The position numbers were made by a program, and so were the translations under genes. 59,423 bases of DNA from Lachnospiraceae bacterium NK4A144 (lineage in GTDB: Bacteria; Bacillota; Clostridia; Lachnospirales; Lachnospiraceae). The notes below the pieces were generated by a model that was not told where the DNA came from, made no database searches, and was given only the letters and a program-made list of their open reading frames with translations. The first letter of the stretch is position 1, and each line of letters opens with the position of its first letter. Where the stretch lies: positions 1 to 59,423 of the forward strand of contig AUJT01000025.1 of the NCBI GenBank assembly GCA_000424365.1, read 5' to 3'. This document shows, piece by piece, positions 9,982 through 19,548 of the stretch.

Positions 9982-10335
9982 ATGAAACTGTATTATGCTT
10001 CACGCACCGGGAATGTTGAGAAGCTTGTTCAGAAACTTGGGATTCCGGAACCTGTTAAGATCACAGACGGTTCTGAGATTGCTGATGATGATTTTATCTT
10101 CATTACTTACACAGACGGGAAGGGGATAATCCCTCCGATAGTGGAGAAATTTTTGGATGCAAATAAAGGTCATTGCAAAGGGGCTGCCGTTAGCGGAAGC
10201 CTTGAGAGACACGCAGATACATTTTGCTTCGCCGCAGATAAGATTATAGATAAATACAATATCAGAATTCTTGATAAATTTGATAAAGACGGAAATGAGA
10301 CCACCGTCAAAAAGATCACTGCTGCATTTGATTGA
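9982..10335 (+). CDS. nrdI: NrdI-like flavodoxin
   Basis: A 117-residue flavodoxin-fold protein. The FMN phosphate-binding loop ASRTGNVEKL is at residues 6-15, followed by FITYTDGKGIIPP and AVSGSLERHADTFC, which match the pattern of NrdI. In class Ib ribonucleotide reductase systems NrdI supplies the oxidant that builds the dimanganese-tyrosyl radical cofactor of NrdF. The ATG at 9982 follows GAAGGGGG; an upstream in-frame ATG at 9931 lacks an RBS. No nrdE, nrdF or nrdH lies nearby, so it is an orphan here. A minimal flavodoxin with another role remains possible. Confidence 0.8.
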   Translation: MKLYYASRTGNVEKLVQKLGIPEPVKITDGSEIADDDFIFITYTDGKGIIPPIVEKFLDANKGHCKGAAVSGSLERHADTFCFAADKIIDKYNIRILDKFDKDGNETTVKKITAAFD

Positions 10336-10343
10336 ATATTGCG

Positions 10344-10375
10344 AAAGCCGGGAGCTGTTCTCCCGGCTTTCTTTT
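10344..10375 (+). terminator. Intrinsic terminator after nrdI
   Basis: AAAGCCGGGAG pairs with CTCCCGGCTTT around a 4-base loop, then CTTTTT. It starts 9 bases after the nrdI stop and lies between convergent genes, so it may also serve cdd. Confidence 0.9.
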
Positions 10376-10380
10376 TAATC

Positions 10381-10818
10381 TTATAGTAAATTTCCCGGAC
10401 CGAAGGACGATGGAAGTAACTCACTTAGTAGCTGCTTCTGCACGTTTCCTTTTCCGTCGCGCATAAGGATCAGGAAGTCATCGGGCTTACAGAATTCTGC
10501 CATGACCTGGCGGCAGACTCCGCACGGAGTACAAAGGTCACTGACCTTTCTGTCTTTTCCGCCGAGGATCGCTATTGCGTCAAATTCTTTTACGCCCTCA
10601 CTCACTGCTTTGAAAAACGCCGTGCGCTCAGCGCAGTTTGACGGGGTGAAGGCTGCATTTTCTATGTTGCAGCCTGTGTAGATCGTCCCGTTTTTTGCAA
10701 GGAGAGCTGCTCCGACTGCAAATCCGGAATACGGAATATATGACCTTTGCATCATTTTTTCTGCTTCCGAAAAGAGCTTTTCTTCTAGTTCTTTGCTTAT
10801 TTCTTTCATATTAAGCAC
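10381..10818 (-). CDS. cdd: Cytidine deaminase
   Basis: A 145-residue zinc enzyme that deaminates cytidine and deoxycytidine to the uridine forms. The catalytic motif is NCAER (zinc ligand Cys62, proton shuttle Glu64) and the second zinc pair is PCGVC (Cys99 and Cys102). The size is that of the tetrameric bacterial class. The start is GTG at 10818, four bases after AGGAG; an internal ATG three codons later is 13 bases away and less likely. It is the last gene of a udp-deoC-cdd salvage group, whose products feed uridine to Udp. Confidence 0.95.
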   Translation of the reverse strand: MLNMKEISKELEEKLFSEAEKMMQRSYIPYSGFAVGAALLAKNGTIYTGCNIENAAFTPSNCAERTAFFKAVSEGVKEFDAIAILGGKDRKVSDLCTPCGVCRQVMAEFCKPDDFLILMRDGKGNVQKQLLSELLPSSFGPGNLL

Positions 10819-10874
10819 CGCTCTCCTTTCTGTGTTATGTCAACTATTTTTCTAACTGATATTCCCAATCAACA

Positions 10875-11543
10875 TCAATAATTATCAGAAGATTCCTGAC
10901 CCTTTACGATCTTAATGATACGGCTTGTGCCAAGGCGTTCTGCTCCGAGCTCGATATACTTCTCGGCATCTTCCAGAGAGCTGATTCCGCCGGAAGCCTT
11001 TACTTTTACATTTTCTCCTACGTGCTCTACCATGAGCTTGATGTCATCAAAGGTTGCTCCGCCTGTGGAGAAGCCTGTTGATGTCTTGATGTAGTCTGCT
11101 CCTGCTTTTGTAACGATCTCGCATGCCTTGATCTTTTCTTCGTCTGTGAGGAGACAGGTCTCGATTATTACCTTAAGCACATGTTCTCCTGCTGCTTCCT
11201 TAAGCGCACGGATCTCCTGCTCTACTTCATCATACTTTTTATCCTTGAGCCAACCGATATTTATGACCATATCGATTTCTGCTGCACCGTTTGCGAGCGC
11301 ATCTTTTGCTTCAAATACTTTTGTTGCTGTTGTGCAGTTTCCGTTAGGGAAGCCGATGACTGTAGCTACCTTTACTCCGCCCTTTACATAGTCGTAAGCA
11401 GGCTTTACATAGCACGGCGGTATCATCACAGATGCCACGCCATAGTGCATTGCGTCATCACATACTACTTTTATTTCGTCCCATGTTGCCGTCTGGGCAA
11501 GCAGGGTATGATCTACATATTTCATTATTTCTTCTGTTTTCAT
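10875..11543 (-). CDS. deoC: Deoxyribose-phosphate aldolase
   Basis: A 222-residue class I aldolase that splits 2-deoxyribose-5-phosphate into glyceraldehyde-3-phosphate and acetaldehyde. The Schiff-base lysine lies in YIKTSTGF near residue 152, and VKASGGI carries the second active-site lysine. DHTLL near the N-terminus and EIDMVINIG are further family signatures. The start codon follows AGGAACAAACC. It sits between udp and cdd, 56 bases upstream of cdd, which places it in the catabolic arm of nucleoside salvage. Confidence 0.96.
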   Translation of the reverse strand: MKTEEIMKYVDHTLLAQTATWDEIKVVCDDAMHYGVASVMIPPCYVKPAYDYVKGGVKVATVIGFPNGNCTTATKVFEAKDALANGAAEIDMVINIGWLKDKKYDEVEQEIRALKEAAGEHVLKVIIETCLLTDEEKIKACEIVTKAGADYIKTSTGFSTGGATFDDIKLMVEHVGENVKVKASGGISSLEDAEKYIELGAERLGTSRIIKIVKGQESSDNY

Positions 11544-11586
11544 GGTTTGTTCCTTTCTTGACTAAACATTTTTATTATTTCCACAC

Positions 11587-11655
11587 CGTACAGGATGTAT
11601 AGTTACCTTTCTCCGCGCTCGGACTGCACTAAGCTCACGCACTGTACTCCATGAC
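11587..11655. repeat. Palindromic element, family B (short copy)
   Basis: Outer arms GTACAG (11588) and CTGTAC (11642) enclose a module, CGCTCGGACTGCACTAAG at 11616-11633. A near match of this module occurs at 12521 inside a much longer palindrome. The element lies between deoC and udp and encodes nothing visible. Confidence 0.45.
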
Positions 11656-11670
11656 TATTGATATTTATGC

Positions 11671-12447
11671 TCACTTCTCACGGTCTTCTCTAATAAGAAT
11701 CCTGAGTGCTTCGACAGCTGTACGTATCGCCATATCTGTGTCATGGACTACCGGATTAGGAAGTCCCTTGGCTTCGCGCTCCTGATTTGCCATTACGAGG
11801 AATACCGAGCCTACGCGTACTCTCAGGAAACTTCCAGCTATAAAAAGTGCCGCAGATTCCATTTCTGACGCAAGGCATCCCATACGGAGCCATGCCTGCC
11901 ACTTATTCTGAAGCTCATAGCTTACGGGCATGAGTTCAGGATTGTGCTGTCCATAAAATGCATCTTTACACTGGACTACACCGGTATGACATCTGTGTCC
12001 CAATTCTTTTCCCGCCTGACGGAGTGCATTGAGAACGTCAATATCGGGCACTGCCGGGTACTCGATCGGAGCATACTCTTTACTTGTACCTTCCATACGG
12101 ATCGCACCGCTTGCGATGACAAGATCTCCGCTCTGCACATCTTCCTGCATGCCTCCGCAGGTTCCGACACGCACAAATGTGTCTGCACCGCATTTTACGA
12201 GTTCTTCTATTGCGATCGATGCCGAGGGGCCACCGATTCCGGTGGATGTTACCGATACTTTTTCACCATCGAGGGTTCCTGTGTAGGTTACGTATTCTCT
12301 ACTATCTGCTACGAGTACCGGATTTTCGAAATATTTTGCTATTTTTTCACATCTTTTGGGGTCGCCGGGAAGGATTACGTATTTTCCGACTTCTCCCTTT
12401 GCGACCTGAATGTGATATTGTCTGTCAGGATCTTCTGAATAGTGCAT
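11671..12447 (-). CDS. udp: Uridine phosphorylase
   Basis: A 258-residue nucleoside phosphorylase of the PNP/Udp superfamily, converting uridine and phosphate to uracil and ribose-1-phosphate. Visible are [13 protein letters not shown], the phosphate and ribose segments [14 protein letters not shown] and RVGTCGGMQ, and the nucleoside-site segment [10 protein letters not shown] near residue 195. The alternative would be purine-nucleoside phosphorylase DeoD, but length and the [19 protein letters not shown] pattern favour Udp. It is the first gene of the salvage group with deoC and cdd; a 127-base spacer with a repeat separates it from deoC, so co-transcription is likely but not certain. Confidence 0.92.
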   Translation of the reverse strand: MHYSEDPDRQYHIQVAKGEVGKYVILPGDPKRCEKIAKYFENPVLVADSREYVTYTGTLDGEKVSVTSTGIGGPSASIAIEELVKCGADTFVRVGTCGGMQEDVQSGDLVIASGAIRMEGTSKEYAPIEYPAVPDIDVLNALRQAGKELGHRCHTGVVQCKDAFYGQHNPELMPVSYELQNKWQAWLRMGCLASEMESAALFIAGSFLRVRVGSVFLVMANQEREAKGLPNPVVHDTDMAIRTAVEALRILIREDREK

Positions 12448-12491
12448 GTTTTTCTCCCTTCTTTTATCATTTGTTATTTATTGGCTTTTCT

Positions 12492-12686
12492 CGTGCAGCT
12501 CAGATAAGTATTTCCTGAAACGCTCGGACAGACACTAAGTTCACACCTTGTCCTCATAAACACGGAAATTTCTTCGTAACTCGATGCTTCGCATCTCAAA
12601 CAGTACTCAGAAATTTCCTATTCGGACAATGTGTTCTCTAAGTGCTGCCGGCTGATTGTTTCCGGAAATACTTATCCAGCTTGCAC
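12492..12686. repeat. Long imperfect palindrome of about 195 bp, family B
   Basis: The left arm at 12492-12523 (with ATAAGTATTTCC-GAAAC) pairs with the right arm at 12658-12686. Inside, GGACA-CACTAAG at 12526-12538 faces CTTAG-G-ACA near 12624-12650, and an inner AAATTTC/GAAATTT stem (about 12567 and 12610) encloses a small CGATG/CATC loop. The whole could fold as one branched cruciform. The 12521 module is shared with the 11616 element. It fills the space between udp and the radical SAM gene; no open frame is credible here. Confidence 0.65.
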
Positions 12687-12742
12687 TTACGTTTCTAATC
12701 CATCTACTCCATACAACGATCGAATTCCCTACCATTATACCA

Positions 12743-13786
12743 TCACACCTTACTGCCCTGCACTAGTCCACGCTCTTTCATGGTGTGGCGGATCTCATTT
12801 ATTACGCGGTTTTTGGCGCGGCTCCAGGTTGGGGATAGGAGAAGGTCCGGAGCTCCGTCTCCGGTTAGTCGGTGGACTACTGTTTCGGGAGAAAGATGGG
12901 CGAGGCAGTCCGCTATATAGTTTACATAATCTGTTTCAGATAATGCTTCAAGTGTCATGTCCGTGCCAACCGAAAGCGTCGTATCCCGTTCTCCCTCTGG
13001 GTGCTGTGCCTGCCACATCTGTCCAAGGTCTGTGTCTTTTAGGTAATGCAGGAGCTGGAGCTTTATCCCTGAAATGCCTGCTTTATTCAGATGGTCTATC
13101 GTCTGCAGGTTCATTTCCTTTGTTTCTCCGGGAAGTCCCAGGATCACATGGCATATGACCGGTATATCGGCTTTATGGAGTTCCTCCACTGCCTTGTCAA
13201 ATACACCCAAAGGATAGCCACGTCTGATAAATCCCGCAGTCTTTTCATGGATAGTCTGGAGCCCGAGTTCCACCCAGATAAATTTATCGGGATGCGACAT
13301 TTTTAATCTCTGAAGCATCGGTATCACAGGTCCGTTCGGCATGGATAGTGCACGTTCTGTAAGTCCCTCGATGCCGAGACAGTCAGGTCTGGTACCTATG
13401 GATATTCCGGCAAACAGCGGATCATCCAGCGCCGCTCCAAATACTTTCTCAAGCCTTTTTAAACTCGCATAGGTATTTGTATAAGACTGGAAATACGCTA
13501 TGTATTTTCCCGCCGGATCACTATCTCCGCTTTTCTGATGATTCCAGATGAGATCATCTTCCGTAAGACTCTGACCTTCATATTTAATCGCAAAATCGCC
13601 GCTGCCGCCCTCATCACAAAAGATGCAGCCATTTTTTCCCAGACTTCCATCCCGATTAGGACAGGTGCATCCTATATCCAACGGCACACGAAATAATTTT
13701 TTTCCAAAAGAACGGCGGCAGAAGGACGAAAACGTATACCAACGTTCTCCGTCCTCCTGCCACGGATATTTATGATCTATTGTCAT
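12743..13786 (-). CDS. Radical SAM protein, TIGR01212/YhcC family
   Basis: A 347-residue radical SAM protein. The family-specific cluster motif is GCTCPNRDGSLGKNGCIFC near residues 39-57, which spaces the cysteines more widely than the usual CxxxCxxC. Further signatures are GTRPDCL and WVELGLQT in the barrel and HVILGLPGE. This matches the widespread E. coli YhcC / B. subtilis YtqA family, whose molecular role I cannot assign from sequence. The start overlaps the stop of the MATE gene (ATGA), so the two are translationally coupled. Confidence 0.9.
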   Translation of the reverse strand: MTIDHKYPWQEDGERWYTFSSFCRRSFGKKLFRVPLDIGCTCPNRDGSLGKNGCIFCDEGGSGDFAIKYEGQSLTEDDLIWNHQKSGDSDPAGKYIAYFQSYTNTYASLKRLEKVFGAALDDPLFAGISIGTRPDCLGIEGLTERALSMPNGPVIPMLQRLKMSHPDKFIWVELGLQTIHEKTAGFIRRGYPLGVFDKAVEELHKADIPVICHVILGLPGETKEMNLQTIDHLNKAGISGIKLQLLHYLKDTDLGQMWQAQHPEGERDTTLSVGTDMTLEALSETDYVNYIADCLAHLSPETVVHRLTGDGAPDLLLSPTWSRAKNRVINEIRHTMKERGLVQGSKV

Positions 13787-15123
13787 TCTGACTTACCATT
13801 AAATTTAGGCGATCTTATGATAACAATCCATTTGATGACCAGCGGTACAAGCATAACTGCCCAGGCAACCGGTTCACAAAGGATGATCCCCCGATATCCC
13901 ATTACAGGTGCCAGCATAAATGCAACAACAGCCTTTGTCGCCAGTTCAAAAAAGCTGGAAAGTATCGTCATCACAGCAAAGCCCATTCCCTGAAGCGTAT
14001 TTCTGAAAAGCACCACTGCCGTAGCCAGCGCATAAAAAATAGTATCAAATTTCAGATACCAGGCGCCCCAAAAGAGTACTTCTTTATTCTGACTGGCTGT
14101 TATAAGCCCTATTATCTGCTCTCCTGCGATCCATGACAGAGCACAGATCATCAAATCCCAGATGCATACCGCTATCATGGACTGACGAAAACCGACTCTT
14201 ATCCTGTCATACTTTCCTGCACCGAAATTTTGTCCTGCAAAGGTCGCAAGCGCCGAACCGAATACACTGTTCGGAAGCATATATACGCTGGTTGCTTTCC
14301 TCGCCGCTGTATGGGCAACTATTACATACGGTCCAAAAGAATTGATCGCACTCTGAAGTACCAGTGTACCAAGATTTACGAGAGATATCATGAGTCCCAT
14401 GGATACGCCCGTGGTCAAAATATTTTTATACAGCTTACTGTCAAACTTTAGATCCGGGCCGGATACATGAAGCATGGGATATCTCTTGATAATACGGATC
14501 ACACAAAGTCCTGCTGAGATAGCCTGTGATAAAACAGTCGCAAGCGCCGCTCCGGATACTCCCATGTGAAAACCGACTATAAGCAGATAATCAAGACCGA
14601 TATTTAGTCCCGCTGAAAGGATCAGAAATATCAGCGGAGTAACCGTATCACCAATACCTCTGAGAACCGCCGCGCAGGTATTATACAGTACTGAAAAAAT
14701 AAGACCCGCAATGATAACTCTTATATATGATACCGACATTGGTATCAGGCTGTCTTCGACATTCAGAAAATGCAGTACCGGCTTCAAAAACAGTGTTCCG
14801 GGGATCGTAAGCGCAACCGCTAAAACAGCACCGACTATAAACGATGCTGCAACTGCCTTTCTTACACGTTTCTCATCCTTTGCACCAAAACAGGTAGCCA
14901 CTACTATAGCAAAGCCATTGCAGAATCCATTCAGGAAACCGATCAGAAAGTCAGAAAGAGGGGTTGTCGCGCCGACTGCTGCCAGCGGGACCTCCCCTAA
15001 TGTCTCTCCAACGATATGGACATCTACTATGCTGTAAAACTGCTGAAAAAGCTGCCCCAGAACCAATGGTAGCGCAAATAAAAAGATCAGTCGGATGGGC
15101 TTACCATTTGTAAGATCTCTCAT
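13783..15123 (-). CDS. MATE family efflux transporter
   Basis: A 446-residue inner-membrane protein with about 12 hydrophobic helices, the standard MATE size. The N-terminus GKPIRLIFLFALPLVLGQLFQQFYSIVDVHIVG is the classic MatE opening and the second half repeats the pattern (LVNLGTLVLQSAINSFG). It should export cationic compounds or metabolites in exchange for sodium or protons; the substrate cannot be told. Its stop overlaps the start of the radical SAM gene, and pth lies 23 bases upstream. Confidence 0.93.
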   Translation of the reverse strand: MRDLTNGKPIRLIFLFALPLVLGQLFQQFYSIVDVHIVGETLGEVPLAAVGATTPLSDFLIGFLNGFCNGFAIVVATCFGAKDEKRVRKAVAASFIVGAVLAVALTIPGTLFLKPVLHFLNVEDSLIPMSVSYIRVIIAGLIFSVLYNTCAAVLRGIGDTVTPLIFLILSAGLNIGLDYLLIVGFHMGVSGAALATVLSQAISAGLCVIRIIKRYPMLHVSGPDLKFDSKLYKNILTTGVSMGLMISLVNLGTLVLQSAINSFGPYVIVAHTAARKATSVYMLPNSVFGSALATFAGQNFGAGKYDRIRVGFRQSMIAVCIWDLMICALSWIAGEQIIGLITASQNKEVLFWGAWYLKFDTIFYALATAVVLFRNTLQGMGFAVMTILSSFFELATKAVVAFMLAPVMGYRGIILCEPVAWAVMLVPLVIKWIVIIRSPKFNGKSE

Positions 15124-15146
15124 AATACGAAATCCCCTTCGTTACC

Positions 15147-15713
15147 TTACTTTTTATTAAAATGATTCATGGCCTTTTCGCAGCCTTCCTGCATTATGTC
15201 AACTACAGCAAGTGCTGCGTTCTTTTTAGACTCCTGCATGAGCTTCTCATCCTCATCAGAGAAATGTCCGAGTACCCAGTCAGCAAGATCCCAACCCTTA
15301 GGCTTTGATCCGACCCCGACCTTAACTCTGGCAAATCCATCTGTACCAAGATGAGCTATGATATTCTTTAAACCATTGTGGCCGCCGGCACTTCCCTTAG
15401 GACGCACACGGATCCTGCCAACATCAAGGTCGATATCATCAGATATCACGATCAGATCGTTTTCCGGATCCACCTTGTAATAATGAACCACTTCCTGCAG
15501 GCTTTCGCCGCTTAGATTCATAAAGGTAAGCGGCTTTACAAGGATCACCTTTTCTCCCTCGATGACACCCTTTCCGCAGATTGCCTTATGTTTCTCAAAA
15601 TCAAGCGCGATCCCATACTTATCTGCCAGAATGTCGATCACAGAAAAACCAACATTGTGGCGGGTGCCTTCGTATTGACGTCCGGGATTCCCCAGACCTG
15701 CAATTATATACAT
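15147..15713 (-). CDS. pth: Peptidyl-tRNA hydrolase
   Basis: A 188-residue enzyme that recycles peptidyl-tRNA dropped by ribosomes. Signatures are the opening IIAGLGNPGRQYEGTRHNVGF with catalytic His (RHNVG), LVKPLTFMNLSG, and SDDIDLDVGRIR with the catalytic Asp, followed by GSAGGHNGLK. The ATG at 15713 begins the conserved N-terminus; a reading from 15761 would add 16 unconserved residues and overlap the upstream gene. The Pth-Mfd pairing in one run of genes is typical of Firmicutes. Confidence 0.96.
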   Translation of the reverse strand: MYIIAGLGNPGRQYEGTRHNVGFSVIDILADKYGIALDFEKHKAICGKGVIEGEKVILVKPLTFMNLSGESLQEVVHYYKVDPENDLIVISDDIDLDVGRIRVRPKGSAGGHNGLKNIIAHLGTDGFARVKVGVGSKPKGWDLADWVLGHFSDEDEKLMQESKKNAALAVVDIMQEGCEKAMNHFNKK

Positions 15714-15732
15714 TTTACTTTTGACCCTATCA

Positions 15733-15948
15733 TTATTCAAACTTCGCGTCGCCGCATACAAATGAATTCTTTGCCACGCCGTATACTTTTCCGTGCAGAG
15801 TATCTGCCTGAACAGTTACGATGTAAGGATATTCCTTTAAGAGCTTTCCGCCTACCATCTTATCCTTCTCATCCTTAAAACGAATATGTGCTCCGGGTGT
15901 GAATACGAGATTGTTGATCGGATTATTATCCATAGCTGCGTTATCCAT
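15733..15948 (-). CDS. Small protein of unknown function between mfd and pth
   Basis: A 71-residue cytoplasmic protein. The strong RBS AAGGAGGTAATATA precedes the ATG at 15948, which supports real translation. It has no membrane segment. The middle (FTPGAHIRFKDE ... PYIVTVQADTL ... GKVYGVAKNSFV) alternates hydrophobic residues with turns and could be a small beta-barrel such as an SH3- or KOW-like fold; this is a guess from pattern only. It lies 66 bases downstream of mfd and 19 bases upstream of pth, so probably in one transcript. I recognise no family. Confidence 0.75.
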   Translation of the reverse strand: MDNAAMDNNPINNLVFTPGAHIRFKDEKDKMVGGKLLKEYPYIVTVQADTLHGKVYGVAKNSFVCGDAKFE

Positions 15949-16014
15949 TATATTACCTCCTTATAACAACATTGGTTGGTAACTATCAAATATCAAAAAC
16001 TTATCATAACAAAA

Positions 16015-19000
16015 TTATTCTGTATCGTCTATCAGATTGTTAAGTAAAATTTGCATCTGATCAAGTACATCATTTGCTGTTTTTATGTAATCACGGCTTT
16101 CGTTTTTTCCATATTTATAGACAAATACAGGTTTACCGACAGCCTTGAAAGTAAGGCCGCCATCATATTTATCGAGAAGCTCCGGTATTTTTACGGGATT
16201 TAATTCTGCCTTTGCAAAAACATGGAACATGATGGAATTTTCCTTTGCAGACAGGTTTTCGATAAATACTTTGTGTGCCTTCTGCCGTATAAGCGCGATT
16301 TCGATAAGATTTAATACACTCTTTGGCGGCGCACCGAATCTGTCTTTCAATTCCTGCACCATATCTTCTGCTTCATCTCTGTTGTCTATAACAGCGATCC
16401 GCTTATAAAGATCGAGCTTCTGATTTTCATTCTTTACATAGCTATTGGGTATAAAGGCATCTTCATCCATATCCACTGTAGTTGTGAACTCCGGAAGGAC
16501 TTTTTCACCCTTTTCCTCTTTTACTGCTGCATCCAGCATCTTGCAGTACAGGTCATATCCTACTTCTTCCATATGTCCGCTCTGTTCTGCACCGAGGACA
16601 TTGCCGGATCCTCTGATCTCCAGATCCTTCATCGCTATGCGGAAACCACTTCCAAGCTCGGTAAATTCCCTAATAGCTGCCAAACGCTTCTCAGCAGTCT
16701 CTTTTAAGAGCTTATTTCTCTTGTACATGAGAAAAGCATAAGCTGTGCGGTTCGATCTTCCGACTCTGCCGCGAAGCTGATACAGCTGTGAAAGTCCCAT
16801 GCGATCCGCATCATGAATGATCATCGTGTTTGCATTGGAAATATCAAGACCGGTCTCGATTATGGTCGTGGAAACCAGTACATCTATGGCTCCATTTATG
16901 AAGTCACTCATGATATCCTCAAGCTCACGTTCTCTCATCTGTCCATGCGCATAAGCAACCGTTGCATTCGGAAGCATGGTCTGCAGATCCGCCGCTATCT
17001 GGGCGATATCATTTACCCTGTTATAAACATAGTAAACCTGTCCTCCGCGGGCAAGTTCACGCGACACTGCCTCTCTGACCATTTCATCGGAGTACTCCAT
17101 GATAAAGGTCTGGATAGGCATACGGTCCTGCGGCGCTTCTTCGAGGACACTCATATCTCTGATACCGACCAGGCTCATATGCAGCGTTCTCGGAATAGGA
17201 GTAGCTGTGAGCGCCAGAACATCCACATTTTGCCGGAGTTCCTTGATCTTTTCTTTATGCGTCACGCCAAAACGCTGCTCCTCGTCTATTACCAGAAGGC
17301 CAAGATCACTGAATTCCACATCCTTTGAAAGAAGTCTGTGAGTTCCGACAACTATATCTACCTGACCTTTTTTAAGATCAGCGATAGTTTTTCTCTGCTC
17401 AGCCGCTGTTCTGAAACGGCAAAGGAGATCTATCCGCACGGGATAATTCTTTAACCGCTGCCGGAAAGTATTATAGTGCTGCTCCGCAAGAATAGTTGTG
17501 GGCACAAGGATCGCAACCTGCTTACTTTCCTGTACCGCCTTAAATGCTGCCCTTATGGCAACTTCCGTCTTACCAAAACCTACATCTCCACAGATCAGGC
17601 GGTCCATGATACGAGTGCTTTCCATGTCATGCTTAACCGCTTCGATCGCCATCTCCTGATCTTCTGTCTCTTCAAAGGGAAACATTTCTTCAAATTCCCG
17701 CTGCCACACCGTATCCGGTCCGCAGGCAAAACCCTTTCCGTTCTGCCGTGCTGCATAAAGAGCCACCAGTCTCTTTGCTACTCCTTCCACGGATTTATGA
17801 ACTCTCGCCTTTGTCTTTGCCCATTCCTGCGTGCCGAGTTTATTTAGCTTCGGTTTCTTTTCCGCATCTCTCGACGCATATTTCTGAAGCGCATCCAAGT
17901 TTGACGCAATGACATAGACCGAGGAATTATCCTTATAATTTATCTTCACATAATCACGGGTAACGCCATCAATATCCAGATGCTCTATGCCCTGGTACTG
18001 ACCTACTCCGTAATTTTCATGGATCACATAGTCACCGACAGAGAGATCCGTGAAGCTCGCTATACGCTCGCCTTCATATTTGTGATGTTTTCTTTTCTTT
18101 TTCCGGATACCGCCAAAAATATCCGTCTCACTCATAACACAGAAACGAATATCCGGATATTCGAATCCCTGACGCACAGAGCCGTATGTCGTCATTACTT
18201 CCGCCGGCTTCAGCTCACGGTTTTTATCATCAGAGAAAAATGCCGGGATGCCATTATCATTCAGATTATCAGCAAGTCGTCTCGCACGGGTTACCGACGC
18301 AGACAGAATGACTATCCGGTAATGATTTTTTCTGTATTTTTTCAGGTCTTCAACCAGTGACTCGAACGAACCGTTGTAGGAATTAACAGACCTTGTACTT
18401 ACGCTGAATCTGGTCTCTGTTTTGTACTGATCCTGTTTCTGAATGATGGTCGCCATCGCCAGTGTCGGACGGGAAATTATCCTGGCAAATATCTCTTTTT
18501 TGTCATAAAGAAGATCCGCCGCACCCGACAGTGTGTAACCTTTTTCAAGACGCGCAGTCATGCTCTCCGAAAACTCTGTCATGACTGCATCAGCTTTCTC
18601 GATCAGGTGCACAGGTTCATCAAGAAAAAGGACGGTTTCTGACGGCTTAAAGAAATCGAGGAAGGAATTCAGTGATTTAAAAAAGTAGTTTACATAACCT
18701 GCAGAACTTACAGAACCTGTTCCATCCGTAAGCTCATCACAGAATTCACCTATAGTACTCTTTAACCGAAAAGATTCCTCCGTTTTCATTTCTTTTCGGA
18801 GAGCCTTATACCGGGCATCAAATTCCTTTTGTATCGCTTTAAGTCCCGCTTCACGCTCATCACTGGTAAGTATCAGCTCTGTTGCAGGATATACCCGAAA
18901 CCATGGCACATCTTCTACGGAGCGCTGACTTACTGCATCAAAACTCCTTATAGACGTAACTTCATCGCCCCAAAGTTCCATTCGAATAGGGTTTTCTTCC

Positions 19001-19548
19001 GTAAGCGGCCAGATATCAACTATACCGCCGCGCACAGCAAACTGACCTTCACTTTCTACCTGAGAAGTCCTGGTATATCCAAGGCTCACCAGTTCATGCG
19101 AAAGTTCATCCACATCAAACTCAGATTCGTCATCTATCTCCAGCACATGATCACGTATCAGCTCAAGTCCGGGGATCTTTTCCATAAATGCGTCAAAGGT
19201 GGTTACCACCGTAACGCTTTTCTCCTCGAGCATGGCACGGATCGCAGACATCCTGTCCTTTATCAGCTGATTTCCATTTAAGTCAGACTGATAAAAGATC
19301 AGGTCCCGGGCAGGATAATATACAGCATTGCTGTCATAGACCCTCAAGTCCGAGAGGATTTCCCTTGCCCTCGTATCATCTGTGGTAACGATAACCTTAT
19401 ATTTTGCATCTTCGCGAAAAGATGCTGCAAAATTTACCTTTTCAGAATCGACACACCCCTCAACTTCCGTGACTCCGGTTTTTTTCAAGGCATTATTCAG
19501 ATCTTCATATATCCCCAGTTCCGTTAGGGGCGATGTCAGAAAATTCAT
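16015..19548 (-). CDS. mfd: Transcription-repair coupling factor
   Basis: An 1177-residue Mfd, the translocase that removes RNA polymerase stalled at DNA lesions and recruits UvrA. Domains in order: a UvrB-like N-terminal part (about 1-350), the RNA polymerase interaction domain (VGDYVIHENYGVGQYQGIE near 500), and the RecG-like helicase core. The core has Walker A GDVGFGKTEVAIRAAF near 655, box DEEQ in VIDEEQRFG near 753 and ALTATPIPRTLHMSL. QLRGRVGRS is in the second motor lobe, and a C-terminal autoinhibitory domain follows. Full length, no frameshift. The 226-base spacer to spoVG contains only a hairpin and a partial repeat. Confidence 0.97.
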   Translation of the reverse strand: MNFLTSPLTELGIYEDLNNALKKTGVTEVEGCVDSEKVNFAASFREDAKYKVIVTTDDTRAREILSDLRVYDSNAVYYPARDLIFYQSDLNGNQLIKDRMSAIRAMLEEKSVTVVTTFDAFMEKIPGLELIRDHVLEIDDESEFDVDELSHELVSLGYTRTSQVESEGQFAVRGGIVDIWPLTEENPIRMELWGDEVTSIRSFDAVSQRSVEDVPWFRVYPATELILTSDEREAGLKAIQKEFDARYKALRKEMKTEESFRLKSTIGEFCDELTDGTGSVSSAGYVNYFFKSLNSFLDFFKPSETVLFLDEPVHLIEKADAVMTEFSESMTARLEKGYTLSGAADLLYDKKEIFARIISRPTLAMATIIQKQDQYKTETRFSVSTRSVNSYNGSFESLVEDLKKYRKNHYRIVILSASVTRARRLADNLNDNGIPAFFSDDKNRELKPAEVMTTYGSVRQGFEYPDIRFCVMSETDIFGGIRKKKRKHHKYEGERIASFTDLSVGDYVIHENYGVGQYQGIEHLDIDGVTRDYVKINYKDNSSVYVIASNLDALQKYASRDAEKKPKLNKLGTQEWAKTKARVHKSVEGVAKRLVALYAARQNGKGFACGPDTVWQREFEEMFPFEETEDQEMAIEAVKHDMESTRIMDRLICGDVGFGKTEVAIRAAFKAVQESKQVAILVPTTILAEQHYNTFRQRLKNYPVRIDLLCRFRTAAEQRKTIADLKKGQVDIVVGTHRLLSKDVEFSDLGLLVIDEEQRFGVTHKEKIKELRQNVDVLALTATPIPRTLHMSLVGIRDMSVLEEAPQDRMPIQTFIMEYSDEMVREAVSRELARGGQVYYVYNRVNDIAQIAADLQTMLPNATVAYAHGQMRERELEDIMSDFINGAIDVLVSTTIIETGLDISNANTMIIHDADRMGLSQLYQLRGRVGRSNRTAYAFLMYKRNKLLKETAEKRLAAIREFTELGSGFRIAMKDLEIRGSGNVLGAEQSGHMEEVGYDLYCKMLDAAVKEEKGEKVLPEFTTTVDMDEDAFIPNSYVKNENQKLDLYKRIAVIDNRDEAEDMVQELKDRFGAPPKSVLNLIEIALIRQKAHKVFIENLSAKENSIMFHVFAKAELNPVKIPELLDKYDGGLTFKAVGKPVFVYKYGKNESRDYIKTANDVLDQMQILLNNLIDDTE

